A DNA stretch of 64,000 bases from Limonium bicolor (lineage: Eukaryota > Streptophyta > Magnoliopsida > Caryophyllales > Plumbaginaceae): NCBI GenBank assembly GCA_023374045.1, contig CM041776.1, positions 348,749,636 to 348,813,635 of the forward strand, given 5' to 3'. This document shows positions 11,068 through 22,986 of this stretch, in pieces. How positions within the stretch are numbered: the first letter of the stretch is position 1; the number at the start of each line of letters is the position of its first letter. A model generated the notes under the pieces. That model worked only from the letters and a program-made list of their open reading frames with translations, was not told the origin of the DNA and did not search any database. The position numbers and the translations under genes are program-made.

Positions 11068-12316
11068 ATGGAAGAATTTGACTACGAGGAGCTACGAATA
11101 GCGACCGATAACTTCTCCCCTTCAAGAATCATCGGAAGAGGAAGCCATGGTTGTGTCTACAACGGAAACCTCATTGATGGAAGAACAGTCGCGGTCAAGA
11201 AACTGTCTTCCGCCCTTCAAATCGCGGGTGATAACTCCAAGCTCGACAACGAAGTTTCCATCCTTTCTTCCCTGTCACCAACTATCAAACTGATCAATAT
11301 CGTCCGCCTGCTGGGCTTCAGCCGTGGCAGCTCACCGCAGGATAACAATAACAACCTCCTAATAGTCATGGAGTTCATGCCAAACGGCTCTCTCCACGAC
11401 TTGTTACACGACGACGCCAACGACACCACCTCCACCGCGCCGATATCAACATGGCCAGGACGCGTGCGAATAGCAACACAGATCGCACGTGCGGTTCAGT
11501 TCCTACACGGCGTAGCATCGTGCACCGAGATGTTAAGTCATCCAACGTGCTGTTCGATCGAGAGTGGACCGCCAAGCTTTCGGATTTCGGATTAGCTTTA
11601 AGATTACCTTCAACACTACCGCAGCCCAACCCCAACAGTGATGATGATCGTGAGACGCCTCCTGCTGGCACAATTGGATACTTGGATCCGTCATACGTCG
11701 AACCCAGCAACTTCAGCACTAAAAACGACGTGTTTAGCTTCGGCGCATTGCTACTCGAGATCTTCTCTCGTAGAAGGCATTCGACGTATCTAAATCTCCA
11801 CCTTCCTTAGTCGATTGGGCTCCACCTCTCATCAAATCCGGCTGTTCCCTGGATAAAATCTGCGATATTATCCCTCCTGACTCCATGAGAGATGAAATTA
11901 AGCGTCTGCTCTCCCTCGCGGCAAGGTGCGTGTCTCCACATCAGAGAGACCGTCCATCCATGGACGAAGTGGTGGTGGATCTAGAAATCTGTAGCTACAC
12001 GGCGGTGGTTGTCGGACCGGTTGTTGCTGGGCCTTTAAAATGGACCGGGTTTTTGAGGTTAGCTCATGTTATGGTAATGCGAAAGGGACGGATGACATGG
12101 AAGACGATGACGGTTAGACGTAGGAAACGGCGGACGGTACCTGCTGACACGGTAGCAGGCATTGTTGCAACGACGACGACGTCGACTAACATTAGCACGA
12201 GCTTGAAATGCTCCGCAGCGCAGCAGATCGAGTATGTACATAAACATAAAGGGATGATGTTGAAGGATTTCTTAGCTGATGTATGTAACGTCGACATAGC
12301 TGTTGAACTGAATTGA
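11068..12316 (+). pseudogene. Receptor-like cytoplasmic Ser/Thr kinase with two frameshifts
   Basis: Intronless. It opens with FDYEELRIATDNFS, then the glycine loop IGRGSHGCVY (residues 22-31) and the ATP-binding lysine in AVKK (K44). The first frame runs to about 11515, where 1 nt appears lost just before the catalytic loop. The second frame has HRDVKSSN, SDFGLA and GTIGYLDPSYVEPSNFSTK to about 11777, where an A seems lost from a short run. The third frame has the C-lobe (LAARCVSPHQRDRPSMDEVV) and a basic tail to the stop at 12316. All catalytic residues are present but not in one frame. The pattern resembles the Arabidopsis At3g51990/At5g23170 kinase group. Sequencing error is the main alternative to a pseudogene. 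Confidence 0.85.
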
Positions 12317-13566
12317 ACTACGTACTGTACTGATGATCATCGACCGACCGAGTGATCGAACCGGATTGGTGTATCAGTGGTGAAGCGCGCGTGGCTCCGA
12401 TAGATGCTCAAATTCCTCGATTTAGTAATTAGTCAAAATTGATGTTTATTAATTACTCGTAATTTGATATATACTCGAATAATCATTACTCATACGCGTG
12501 TAAACAAGCGGATCCTTGGAAACTGCAAGCGTGGCGTGGGTGGATGTGGATAGTTGCAGTAGGCAGGAAATAATTAAATGGTGGAATTAAGGAGTAGCTG
12601 ACCAAAATCATGCTCTTCCAAGACAGATGATCCAAAAAAAAAAAAAAAGTATAGTTTGCTTGATTAGCTACGCAGGCGAGTGAGTCCGATTGTCGACAGG
12701 TAAATTTGGCTGGTGTGAAAATAATACTGTGGCATGTTAGTATTTAGGTATTTCCATATTATATAGTAGATCAAATAACAACCCTACAACTAAAAGAAAA
12801 TGTGTTCAAACTAATCTCCTAACTAGCACTACGATTGAACGAACCATTCAGATTTTTTTACTTTCTCCAATTTGTAAAGTCGGCTGGCTAGCCTAGCTAG
12901 CTCCACGAGTGCCATTTCTGACCGAGACTCATAACAAAGCTAGCCGTGTGTATCATTTTCAAATCTGGTCAGGATTAGTATACAAGCTAGGTGATTGATT
13001 CTCTTACTGATAACGGCCTCCTTCATTGCGGTCTCACCTGATGGGCGCCGATACGTACCATGCATTTAAGACAATGAAATCAGTCAAATTTTAATATCTT
13101 ACCGAAAATTAAGAAGAAAGTATAGCAAGTTGTTGGGAGAGTTTGCTATCCCAAACAATTTAGAATCCGCATCAATTGAAATCAGTCACATTAAAAGTTT
13201 CTTCTCTTCAGTATACCACAAGTCCAATTGTCACATCAAGTGCATTAAATAAAATGAGAAAACAAATTCAAGGGGAAATAAATAGAATAACTTGAAATTA
13301 TCAAAGATGTTAGGTTTTTGTGAAGGGAGGAGTATCAAATAATTGGGCAACCGCTGTCGACCATAAGTCAAAGCTTAACGATCAATGATGACTTGTCAAT
13401 GGTACATCTTCAATTACTAGTAAATGGGCACACCATTCCTCGGCGAATGAGTTCCAAGAAAACTAAATCGTAAGGGTGATGTGGAATCAAAATAATAAAA
13501 ATTTTGGGTAGTCATTTCCCCTTTCCTAAAAAAGATGGAAAAGACTATACAAATAATTAAAAACAA
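12317..13566. other. Intergenic spacer
   Basis: No gene, RNA or bounded transposon recognised. A 14-bp A-run lies near 12635-12648. Confidence 0.5.
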
Positions 13567-13900
13567 AATCATCTTTAGCTCTTATTATTATACCCTAAAC
13601 CAAATGTCCATCAATCTTAAATTGAATATAGTCCTATGAAAATGCTCAACTAAAACTCTGGACGTCATTCACCACAACCTTTTTTTTGGCATATTTACAA
13701 TATTTTTAGATATTTTATGTATGAGTTTCGTATGAGATATACATTCTTACTCAATAACATACTTCCAAATTAAACAAAAATAAACTACAAAAATAAAGAA
13801 ATCTTGAAGAGATGCGTTAATTGAACACATTTGACGAGGAATAAGTGGTTTCTCACATTGAGTTTGGATTTTTCGCTAAATAAGCTATGGTTATACAAAG
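13567..13900. repeat. 334-bp direct repeat, left copy, flanking the copia element
   Basis: Nearly identical to 22653-22986, both starting aatcatctttag and ending gttatacaaag. It abuts the truncated left LTR at 13901. Far longer than the 5-bp duplication a copia integrase makes. No coding capacity recognised. Confidence 0.92.
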
Positions 13901-14129
13901 ATAGAAGACAAGATAGACGTAAATTGTTGTATCCCATTTCATTCCATTGTGCGTTTATATATAGTACATAATACATAACCGTTACTGAACCTTTGAGTGG
14001 AAAGAATACGAAATATCAAAGGACTTCTAATGAAGAGTTTGGGAGGTTATGGGGGTTACACAAATGAAGAGTCTAAGATAGGTGAATGGATGATTAGATG
14101 TAAATCCAATAATTACATTATTTATAACA
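13901..14129 (-). repeat. copia 3' LTR, truncated at its distal end
   Basis: On the minus strand it begins TGTTATAAATAATG directly after the purine tract and matches the 5' LTR until about 13901. The last 25 bp present in the other LTR are absent and the sequence passes straight into the 334-bp repeat. A TATA-like ctatatataaa lies near 13955-13965. Confidence 0.88.
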
Positions 14130-14138
14130 CTCCCCCTT
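14130..14138 (-). other. copia polypurine tract
   Basis: The minus strand reads CAAGGGGGAG immediately before the LTR start, a standard plant copia arrangement. Confidence 0.85.
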
Positions 14139-15485
14139 GGATGTACATCCCACTGCCTCATTAAAAACCTTGCCAGGAAAAACCCATTGGGATAAAAACC
14201 ATGGTCAAGGAAAAAAGAGTACAGTCTAAATGTTTTTCTCCCCCTCAATTTAACAGAATGTCTCTTCGATGTCGCATATCGATATCATGAACAAGCTTCT
14301 TAAAGACTCTTGAAGGAAGTGATTTGGTGAATAAATCAGCTAGATTCTCGTCAGACCGAATCTTGCGAACATCGAGAATACCTTTGGTCTGAAGCTGATG
14401 AGTTGAAAAAAAACTTTGGTGATATATGTTGGGTTCGATCACCTTTGATGTATCCTTCCCTTATTTGTGCAATGCAAGCGGCATTATCCTTGTATATCAC
14501 CGTCGGCGTCTCTTGATCTGACTGAAGACCACAAGAACTTAAAATATGGTGGATAATTGATCTGAGCCATACACATTCTCTTCCTGTTTTGTATAGAGCT
14601 ATCAGCTCGGCATGATTTGATGAAGTGGCCACTATAGTCTGCTTTGTTGAACGCCAAGAAATAGCAGTTCCACCATACATGAAAATATATCCGGATTGAG
14701 ATATGGCCTTATGTGGATCAGATAAATAACCTGCATCTGAAAAACCAACTAGAGTTGCATTCTTAGGATTTTTACACCTTTGATAAAATAAACCCATATC
14801 ATGAGTACCACGCAAGTAGCGTAGGACATGTTTTACTCCGTTCTAGTGCCTATGCGTTGGAGCCGAACTGTATCTTGCTAACAAATTGACAGAAAATGAA
14901 ATATCTGGTCGAGTGGTACTAGCGAGATACATCAATGCCCCAATGGCACTAAGATATGGCACCTCAGGGCCCAATAACTGTTCATTAGGTCCGCGAGGGC
15001 GAAATGGGTCTTTATCCACATCAAGTGAGCGCACTACCATGGGTGAACTTAGTGGATGAGCTTTGTCCATGTAGAAACATTTCAATATTTTTTCTACATA
15101 ATTTGACTGATGGACAAACACGCCCTCTCCGGTATGCTCAAATTACAAACCAAGACAATACTTTGTGACACCCAAATCTTTCATTTCAAACTCACTTTTC
15201 AAGTAATCAGCCGCTTCTTGCATTTCTTGTAAAGTACCAATAATATTCAAATCATCTACATATACGGGAATGATTACAAAACCCGAATCTTTCCTTTTGA
15301 TGAATACACAAGGGCTTATAGGGTTGTTTTCAAAACCCTTCTTTAGTAAATATTCACTTAAGCGGTTGTACCACATCCGCCCTGATTGCTTAAGCCCATA
15401 TAATGACTTTTGTAACTTGATGGAGTACATTTGGTGATCTCCTTCATGAGATGGTTTGGGCATTTTGTACCCTTCTGGTACCTTC

Positions 15486-15506
15486 ATATATATATATATA
15501 TATATT
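15486..15506. repeat. (TA)n microsatellite inside copia RT
   Basis: About ten TA repeats fall where the RT encodes the stretch between TAYLYGDLDANIY and the KVPEGYK box; the run has expanded and disturbs the frame. Confidence 0.75.
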
Positions 15507-16085
15507 TGCATCCAAATCCCCATATAGATAAGCGGTTACAACATCCATAAGTTTCATGTGAAGCTGTTCATTAACCGTTAAGCCAACAAGAAACCTTAGG
15601 GTAATAGCATCCATAACTGGAGAATACGTTTCCGTATAATCTATTCCCGGTTTCTGGGTAAATTCTTGTGCCACCAATCTGGCTTTATATCTCACAATCT
15701 CATCTTGTTCATTTATTTTCCTCACAAACACCCATTTGTAGCCAACTGGCTTAACATCTTTAGGAGTATGAACAATCGGCCCAAACACTCCTATTTTATT
15801 TAGTGAATCAAGCTCTGCCTTAATTGCATTTTTCCAGCTTTTCCAATCATTTCTTTGCCTACACTCTTCAATGGATTGGGGCTCTAAGACATCATCATCC
15901 ATGATTCCCATGGCGACCGAGTATGCAAAAATGTCATCGATGACTATTTCATGTCTATACCATCCAATTCCGGTATTGACATAATTTATTGAGATCTCAT
16001 AATTATCATTCTCCACATACAAATCCTTGTTTTTGTCTTCTGACAAAATACCCTTATTCTCTTTCTGCATTATTGTGGCAGTTCT

Positions 16086-16370
16086 TTCCCCCTTTCGAGG
16101 GTCTGAACTCCTCTTTTGAGGGTTAAAAGCTTAGAATTCCTCATTTCCCTTTTCCTTTTCCTTTTGTGTCATTTTGACATAATCGTCCCCCTTTCGAGAG
16201 ACTGGACTCCCCTTTCGAGGGTCCGAACTCCTCTTTCGAAGGTTCAAATCTTGGAATTTCTCATTTCCCTTTTCTTTTTGTGTCATTTTGGCATATTCGT
16301 CCCCCTTTCGAGAGACTGGACTCCTCTTTCGAGGGTCTGAACTCCTCTTTCGAGGGTTCAAATCTTTGGA
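16086..16370 (-). repeat. Roughly 114-bp tandem repeats in the integrase-RT linker
   Basis: The motif ccccctttcgag followed by tcatttcccttttc recurs at about 16087, 16187 and 16301. The later period is 114 bp, or 38 codons, so the encoded basic block (PRKRSPVSRKGD) is repeated in frame. Confidence 0.82.
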
Positions 16371-18004
16371 TCCTAAGGGTCGACCACGCTTCCTGCCCCC
16401 TTGGGATTCACTTGTCATTTGTTGTCTAGAATTTGAATTTTCTCCCGGGAGTTCCAATCGAGCTAGAACATTTACAGCTGGTATATATGATCATGTTACA
16501 TGCCTTGTATCTACAAAAGCATCTGCAGGTAGCTGATTTGCAACATTCTGCAAATGAATTATTCTTTGAACCTCTAGTTCATTTTGCTTTGTTCTAGGGT
16601 CCATAAAATTCATGGATGAAGCATTCCATGATATCTCTTGCTTCACAACTTTCTTTTCTTCTCCCCCTAAAGGTGGAAAAATTAACTCATTGAAATGACA
16701 ATCCAAATATCGAGCTGTAACTGATCCCCTGTCATAGGCTCAAGATATTTGATAATGGAAGGGGATTCAAAACCCACATATATTCCCAACCTTCTTTGTG
16801 GACCCATCTTGGTACGTTATGGGGGAGGTATGGGTACATACACCGCGCAACCAAAAACCTTTATATGATAAATATTTGGCCTTTTGCCATATATCATTTC
16901 CAATGGGGATAATGAGTGATATGAAATAGGTCTAAGCTTGATTAATTCCGCTGCATGCATGATCGCATGACCCCAAGCAGTAGTGGGTAACTTAGACCTC
17001 ATTAATAGTGGTCTTGCTATCATTTGCAATTTTTTAATTAACGACTCAGCAAGACCATTTTGAGTATGAATGTGAGCCACTGGATGCTCATCTGTTATCC
17101 CAATTGATTGACAAAAATCATTGAAAATGTGGGATGTGAACTCTCCAGCATTATCCATTCTTATTTTCTTGATTGGATGATCTGGGAAATGAGCCCTTAA
17201 TTTAATTATCTGGGCTATGAGCCTAGCAAATGCCACACCCCTTGTAGAAAGTGGGCTCACATATGACCACCTTGTTGATGCATCAATCAATACCATAAAA
17301 TATTTGAAAGGTCCACATGGTGGTGTAATAGGCCCGCAAATATCACCTTGAATTCGCTCAAGGAATATTGGTGATTCATCATTCATCTTTGTTCGTGATG
17401 GCCGTGTGATATAATTTCCAAGAGAACAAGCCGTACATGCCAAATCACATGACACTAGAACCTTTTGGTTCTTAAGGGGGTGCCCACTAGAATTTACAAT
17501 GATTCTTCTCATCATTGTTTCCCCTTGATGACCTAATCTGTCATGCCATAAGTTGAATGCTTTTTGGTCTACTAACTTTTGGTTAGTGACATTATTAATC
17601 TCAATAGGACTAACAAATACTCCATATAAGCCCAACTTATATTCTGTAATATTTTCCAATACTCGTTTCCCATTATTCTCATGAGATGTCAGACATAAGT
17701 ATTCATTACCATGTTGCCCAAGAGTTTCAATATTATAGCCATTCTTTCAAATATCTCTGAAGCTTAGCAAGTTCCTTTGAGACTTGCTTGAATATAAAGC
17801 TTCATCAATGTCAATTATAGTTCCCCCTGGGAACACAATCGATGCTTTCCCAACACCTTCAATCATATCCGAGGCACCAAAAATAGTATTAACATGTGCC
17901 ACACTCTTATGGAGTATGGAAATATATCTTGTTTTTCAAGATGGAATGTGTGGTGTGGCACTATCAATAAGACATAGCTCCTTGCCATGAAGACTCGCCA
18001 TTTG

Positions 18005-18562
18005 ATGGCTGTCGGAGAACAAGTGTGAGCCCCACATTGAAAAATTATAAAGCTAGTAAGTAGTTCATATAGCTTATGGGCTACTACACCTATTGCCAAT
18101 TGGTTTTAGGATGAAACCTCATGGGTTATTGGGCCTTACTAGTCTATATGGGTAATTTATATAACTCCCCCGTTGGACTTATTCCTCCCCCACAATATTT
18201 CTAATATGGTATCAAAGCCCAGGTTCAACCTTGGGTAATGCACCACTGCTTAATGGATACCCGAGTAAAAACGGACTGTGTCACGATAAACCAAGAGAAG
18301 AGACCGGGCCATTACCGTAGAATTGGACTGTGTCACGGGGCAGAGACCGGGCCAGTACCAAATTGGAGAACAAGTGTGAGTCCCACATTGAAAAATTATA
18401 AAGCTAGTAAGTAGTTCATATAGCTTATGGGCTACTCCACCTATTGCCAATTGGTTTTAGGATGAAACCTCATGGATTATTGGGTCTTACTAGTCTATAT
18501 GGTTAATTTATACAATTCCCCCGTTGGGCCTATTCCTCCCCCACAATATTTCTAATAATGGC
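18005..18562 (+). mobile_element. TRIM-like element, 548 bp (18010-18557), with 5-bp TSD
   Basis: Two direct repeats of about 197 bp (18010-18206 and about 18361-18557) enclose some 154 bp of non-coding sequence. Directly after the first repeat is tggtatcaaagcc, a good match to the initiator-tRNA-Met primer binding site. The 5-bp repeat atggc flanks the unit at 18005-18009 and 18558-18562. Size, PBS and TSD fit a terminal-repeat retrotransposon in miniature. No clear polypurine tract precedes the second repeat, and that repeat starts aatt instead of tgtc. It is in opposite orientation to the host copia. Confidence 0.83.
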
Positions 18563-18969
18563 CTAAGAAGATAAAATTGATTGTAATATACTCACGACAT
18601 TGAATAAAACATATAATAGTAATAATTTAATTTTATTATTAAAATCAGTACATATTATCAAAGTTTGTAGCGCCAAAATTGTTATTCCAAAAAGGAAATA
18701 AAACATAAGATAGATAATCATCTATGACCAAGACGTGCGACCAAATATAATAAAAAAACATAAGATGACTAAAAATTTAACCGAAAACTCATTATCCATG
18801 TCCCCAAAAGACGAATACTCAAGAGGGTTTAAACCAATATTTGGAGTACTCTCAATATTCTTGGAAAAATCAGATGCCTCCAAAAGAGTATTGTCGGAGC
18901 CTCCTGCTTCCACGACGTTAGTCTCAATAGTATTTGCTTCAACATTTGTTCATTTCAATGAGGCTTAAT
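18563..18969 (-). other. copia gag-protease linker, degenerate
   Basis: Minus-strand reading has SDNTLLEASDFSKNIEST and GDMDNEF, a linker type seen between zinc knuckle and protease in plant copia elements, followed by AT-rich sequence with stops. Confidence 0.5.
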
Positions 18970-19841
18970 ATAACTTAACCAGGTGTGGTGCCGTGTGACA
19001 TTCACGTGCCCAATGTCCGTGTATACCACACTTATGACATTTTTTCTTATCTTGATTTCTTGGAACATAATCCTTCTTGAATTTTTCTTTTTATCTTTCG
19101 AAATATTGGTTTTAATCCAACACTTTTATGCCCACGACCACGCCCTTGATAGCGGCCTCTTCCACGGCCGCGGCCTCGACTTTGCCCACGACCACTTTTA
19201 CGCACAAAAGTAGATTCATTGTTATTGACTTCAGCATTAGTCACATTTTGATCAGGCACTGGGGCTGATCCAGTCGGGCGATCTTGATGATGAGCAAACT
19301 ATTATTCTCTTCAGCCACCAAAAGGCATGAAATCAGTTCAGAATAAGTGGTGAAACCCTTTGATCTATACTGCTACTGCAGTACAATATTTGACGGATGG
19401 AAAGTTGAAAAAGTTTTCTCTAGCATATCCTCCTCCGTCACTGTTTCACCACACAATCTTAGTTTCGACACAATTCAAAACATGCTAGAGTTATATTCAC
19501 TGACTGTTTTAAAGTCTTGTAACCTCAAGTGCATCCACTCATAGCGTGCATGAGGGAGGATCACAGTCCTCTGGTGGTCGAAACGATCTTTTAGATTTTT
19601 TCCAAAGTTCTTGGGGATCTTTAACCGTTAAATATTGATTTTTCAGGCTCTCATGCAAATGATGCCTTAGAAGGATAATAGCTTGTGCCCTTTCTTTCTC
19701 AGAAGTCTCATTGTTTTCCTCAACGACACCTTTCAAACCTTTTCCCGCGAGATGGAGCTCGGCATCCAACACCCAAAACAAATAATTCCGACCCGAAATA
19801 TCCAAAGGGGTGAAATCGAGCTTATTCAAATTGGTCATTCT
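18970..19841 (-). pseudogene. gag: copia gag with CCHC zinc knuckle, frameshifted
   Basis: Starts MTNLNKLDFTPLDISGRNY at 19841 and continues through a UBN2-type gag core (LHLAGKGLKGV, LKNQYLTVKDPQELW). The frame then shifts near 19570; the other frame carries LRLCGETVTEEDMLEKT and LLVAEENN. An RG-rich segment at 19259-19130 is followed by a zinc knuckle, HKCGIHGHWARECH, near 19045-18990. It would package element RNA; it is not intact here. Confidence 0.85.
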
Positions 19842-20039
19842 ATAAAACAAATTACATGGATTAGTAAATAAAAATACTATGATTAGAAAACTAATATTAC
19901 AACTGAAAATTATACAATTTTGGATGGAGGGAATATGATTGTGGAAATCATAGACACAAAATATATCCAAATTAACTATATTAATACATGTATGTAGCAA
20001 AAAGAAAATTTATTCAGTCAATAGTAAAAAAGGAACGAC

Positions 20040-21963
20040 TGATAAGTGTCAAAATGAGCATGATTTATGGGTGTATTTCATATGTTATATTAGCACTTTT
20101 CTTGCTCATTTCTCCATTTTGGTTAGTTTTCCTCTACTTTATGTTTTATTGTTTATCTTACAGATTTATTGGTTAAACATGAGGAAAACCAAGCTAGGAG
20201 CAAATTAGACGAAGAGACAAACGCATAGGCGCAAACGGATCTAAAAACGGAGCTCAAACGAAGAATCTGGAGCCTGTCGAAGTTTGCAGATGAGACAAAA
20301 TACATGTGTCCGCATTTGTGTCCGCGTAGCCCCTACCCGGACAGGTGTTGTCCTGATTTGTGTCCACGTAGCCCCCACGCGGACAGCTCTAAAGTAAATG
20401 TGTCCTTACGTGGACAGAAACTAGGACACGCGTCCTTACGCGGACTCAAACTCGGACAGAAACAGATCTCGCCAGGACAAATGTGTTCTTACGCGGACAG
20501 AAACGCGGACGTCTCACGTCCTGATGAGCCCTTACGCGGACAGAAACATGGACGTCTCACGTCCTGATGAGCCCTATCCGGACACAAATCCAGACACGTG
20601 TAAATGACTGCGCCAAATCCAGAAATCACGCGACTGATAGATCTGCACCGCCTTCGCTGTTTTTCCTCATTTGTGGTGCCTACAAACATATCGATCTACC
20701 CCATCAGCAATATCAGGCGCCACACTCCTTAATTTCTTCACGCATGTTTCAGCCTTGTCTTCTTCCTCCTCTTTACTTCTATATAAACCCACGCTCATTC
20801 TTCATCAGTTGAGACAATCTATCACAACTCGACGCTCACCAAAATTCACTCTCACTCCATCCAAATTCCATTCTCCATCCATTCATCCACATCTCCACTT
20901 CATTCCCATCATTTCCCACCACCAAATAAGCCTAACTCTTCAATTTTCCAGAAAACCAAACGAAGAAGACGATCTGCACAAAACCAGGCCATGTCCGCGT
21001 TTGTGTCCTCATAGCCCCCACGCGGACAGGAGTTGTCCGCGTGGCCCCACCCGGAAAGGACCAACTTGTACTTGTTTGTTCGTTTTTCTTCGTTCTACCT
21101 ATCTATCATCGTTTTGAGGTCAGCATAATCATGGGGACAAGCCCAGAAGCGAAACAACTCTCCCCAAAATAGAGTTCTTTCTTTCCTCAAACTTTACTCT
21201 GTTTTAATGTCTATCTTTACTCTATGTTTATTTCTTTCAATGTCTGAGTAAGTTTATATTTGTGCTTAGGATGGGTGTTTGACCCCAAATAATTTAGACT
21301 TATTTATAATATCGAGTTTGCTTATAAATATTTGTTTTGTCTCTCTAAATTATTAAATGCTTAAGAACTGATCATTTTTACGCATTTACGGTTTCTCTTA
21401 TTTCAATGATTTTGTAAATTCAAGAATAGACCACAAAGAGAGAAAAACGTTAGATATTATCTCCTTAATTAGCTGATAAAATCCATTGCTGTTATAAAAG
21501 GAATTTTTGCTTAAAGCTAATTAATGATTTAGACTTTTTCTGCTAGTAAAGAGTTTATTGAATTAATTAAGAGTTGACTTCACCTATGCTTTACTTTAGG
21601 GAGGCCACAAGATAAATTCCTAAACAGACAAATAGAGCAAATTAAGATTATAATTAAAGTCTAAAAAATATAATTGGGCAATTCCACCTTCCTTAGCACA
21701 TCTTTCCATCCACCTCATACGCAACAATTTTTTATTTAAAAATTTTAATTATTTTTATTTTTCCAACACCAAGATTGCCACCAGCTAAACCCCAGTTTAC
21801 ATTTATGCACTTTTATATATATTTATATTCTCTTGCACATTTACTAACCTTATAATTAGCTAGATAGTTACGAAGTCCCTGTGGATACGACCTTGTTGTA
21901 CTACAATTATTGGGTTCACTGCCCATAGTTAGCAAGATAGTTTAACTACTATTTTGCCCAACA
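20040..21963 (+). mobile_element. Solo LTR, 1,924 bp, in copia leader (5-bp TSD)
   Basis: Begins TGATAAG and ends CAACA, flanked by acgac at 20035-20039 and 21964-21968. No coding domain. A TATA-like ctatataaa sits near 20779-20787, and agtccctgtggatacgac near 21877 is the kind of sequence seen close to the 3' end of Tat/Athila-type gypsy LTRs. It contains many short acgcggac/ttacgcggacag motifs at 20300-20590 and again at 20995-21055. The internal region was lost by LTR-LTR recombination or was never present. Confidence 0.85.
20300..20590. repeat. Degenerate GGAC-rich short repeats in the solo LTR
   Basis: Variants of ttacgcggacagaaac and gcgtagcccc recur at irregular spacing. Long open frames here are by-products of the repeat. 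Confidence 0.75.
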
Positions 21964-22398
21964 ACGACTGCTAAAATTATTCTCAGAAATATCCATTAGA
22001 ATGTAGGGCGTCAAAACTTTTCTAATTACTCCTTCAAAACAATAGGTCTAAAGAAATTCGATGAAAATTTATTTTCTGAAGCCACTAGTTTTTTTTTCAA
22101 AACAATATAAAGTAGTTTGCGTAAATGCAAAGTTGATATATATATACATACAAAAACAAAAATAGTAGTTTTATCTTGTACAAACATAGCCTTCAAACTT
22201 CATAATTGAAAAAATTGGTAAATTTGATATCCTGGAAAAAAAGAATTGAAAGTTGATACTAAAAACTTATCTGTAGATGTATCATGTATATACCTCGCTT
22301 TGCCGATAAACTTTGTATAGTGGAAACAAGTAACTAAGCTCGATATCTTTGTTTGTAGTTGGAGTGGACTAATGGAGACTGTCGTGCTGATAACGTAT

Positions 22399-22652
22399 TG
22401 TAATACTGAGATAATAGAAGAAAGATAGAAGACAAGATAGACATAAATTGTTGTATCCCATTTCATTCCATTGTGCGTCTATATATAGTACATAATACAT
22501 AACCGTTACTGAACCTTTGAGTGGAAAGAATACGAAATATCAAAGGACTTCTAATGAAGAGTTTGAGAGGTTATGGGGTTACACAAATGAAGAGTCTAAG
22601 ATATGTGAATGGATGATTAGATGTGCATCCAATAATTACATTATTTATAACA
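22399..22652 (-). repeat. copia 5' LTR with adjacent primer-binding region
   Basis: The minus strand begins TGTTATAAATAATG at 22652. It ends around ATTACA at 22399 and is followed by ATACGTTATCAGCACGA, a primer-binding-type sequence often seen in plant copia elements. 254 bp. Confidence 0.82.
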
Positions 22653-22986
22653 AATCATCTTTAGTTCTTATTATTATACCCTAAACCAAATATCCATCAA
22701 TCTTAAATTGAATATAGTCCTATGAAAATGCTCAACTAAAACTCTGGACGTCATTCACCACAACCTTTTGTTTGGCATATTTACAATATTTTTAGACATT
22801 TTATGTCTGAGTTTCGTATGAGATATACGTTCTTACTCAATAACATACTTCCAAATTAAACAAAAAAAAACTACAAAAATAAAGAAATCTTGAAGAGATA
22901 CGTTAATTGAACACATTTGACGAGGAATAAGTGGTTTCTCACATTGAGTTTGGATTTTTCGCTAAATAAGCTATGGTTATACAAAG
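22653..22986. repeat. 334-bp direct repeat, right copy
   Basis: Matches 13567-13900 over its full length with scattered substitutions and abuts the first base of the intact 5' LTR. Confidence 0.92.

Larger units (their letters stand above)
14245..18009 (-). pseudogene. pol: copia pol: protease, integrase, RT, RNase H
   Basis: On the minus strand: an aspartic protease with a CLIDSAT active-site box near 17965-17985, followed by a stop; GAG-pre-integrase (LWHDRLGHQG) and integrase at 17659-16817 with QGDICGP, RMDNAGE and GLAESLIK giving D, D and E; a basic linker at about 16457-16080 with an AT-hook-like KRGRPLGSK; RT at about 16070-15143 with the VYVDD catalytic box; and RNase H at 15121-14245 with TIVATSSNHAELIAL. 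At least four frame breaks separate these blocks, including one around a TA run at 15486-15506. Confidence 0.9.
13901..22652 (-). mobile_element. Ty1/copia LTR retrotransposon with nested insertions
   Basis: Reads right to left: 5' LTR (22652-22399), leader, gag, protease, integrase, RT, RNase H, polypurine tract, 3' LTR (14129-13901). The integrase-before-RT order is diagnostic of copia. Two later elements lie inside: a 1,924-bp solo LTR in the leader and a 548-bp TRIM-like element near the protease. The LTRs differ at roughly 7 of 230 shared positions. Pol is split by frameshifts and stops, so it is not autonomous now. Confidence 0.93.

Noticed and set aside
16116..16536. Open frames opposite to the copia pol linker
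   Set aside because: Shadows of the tandemly repeated linker on the coding strand.
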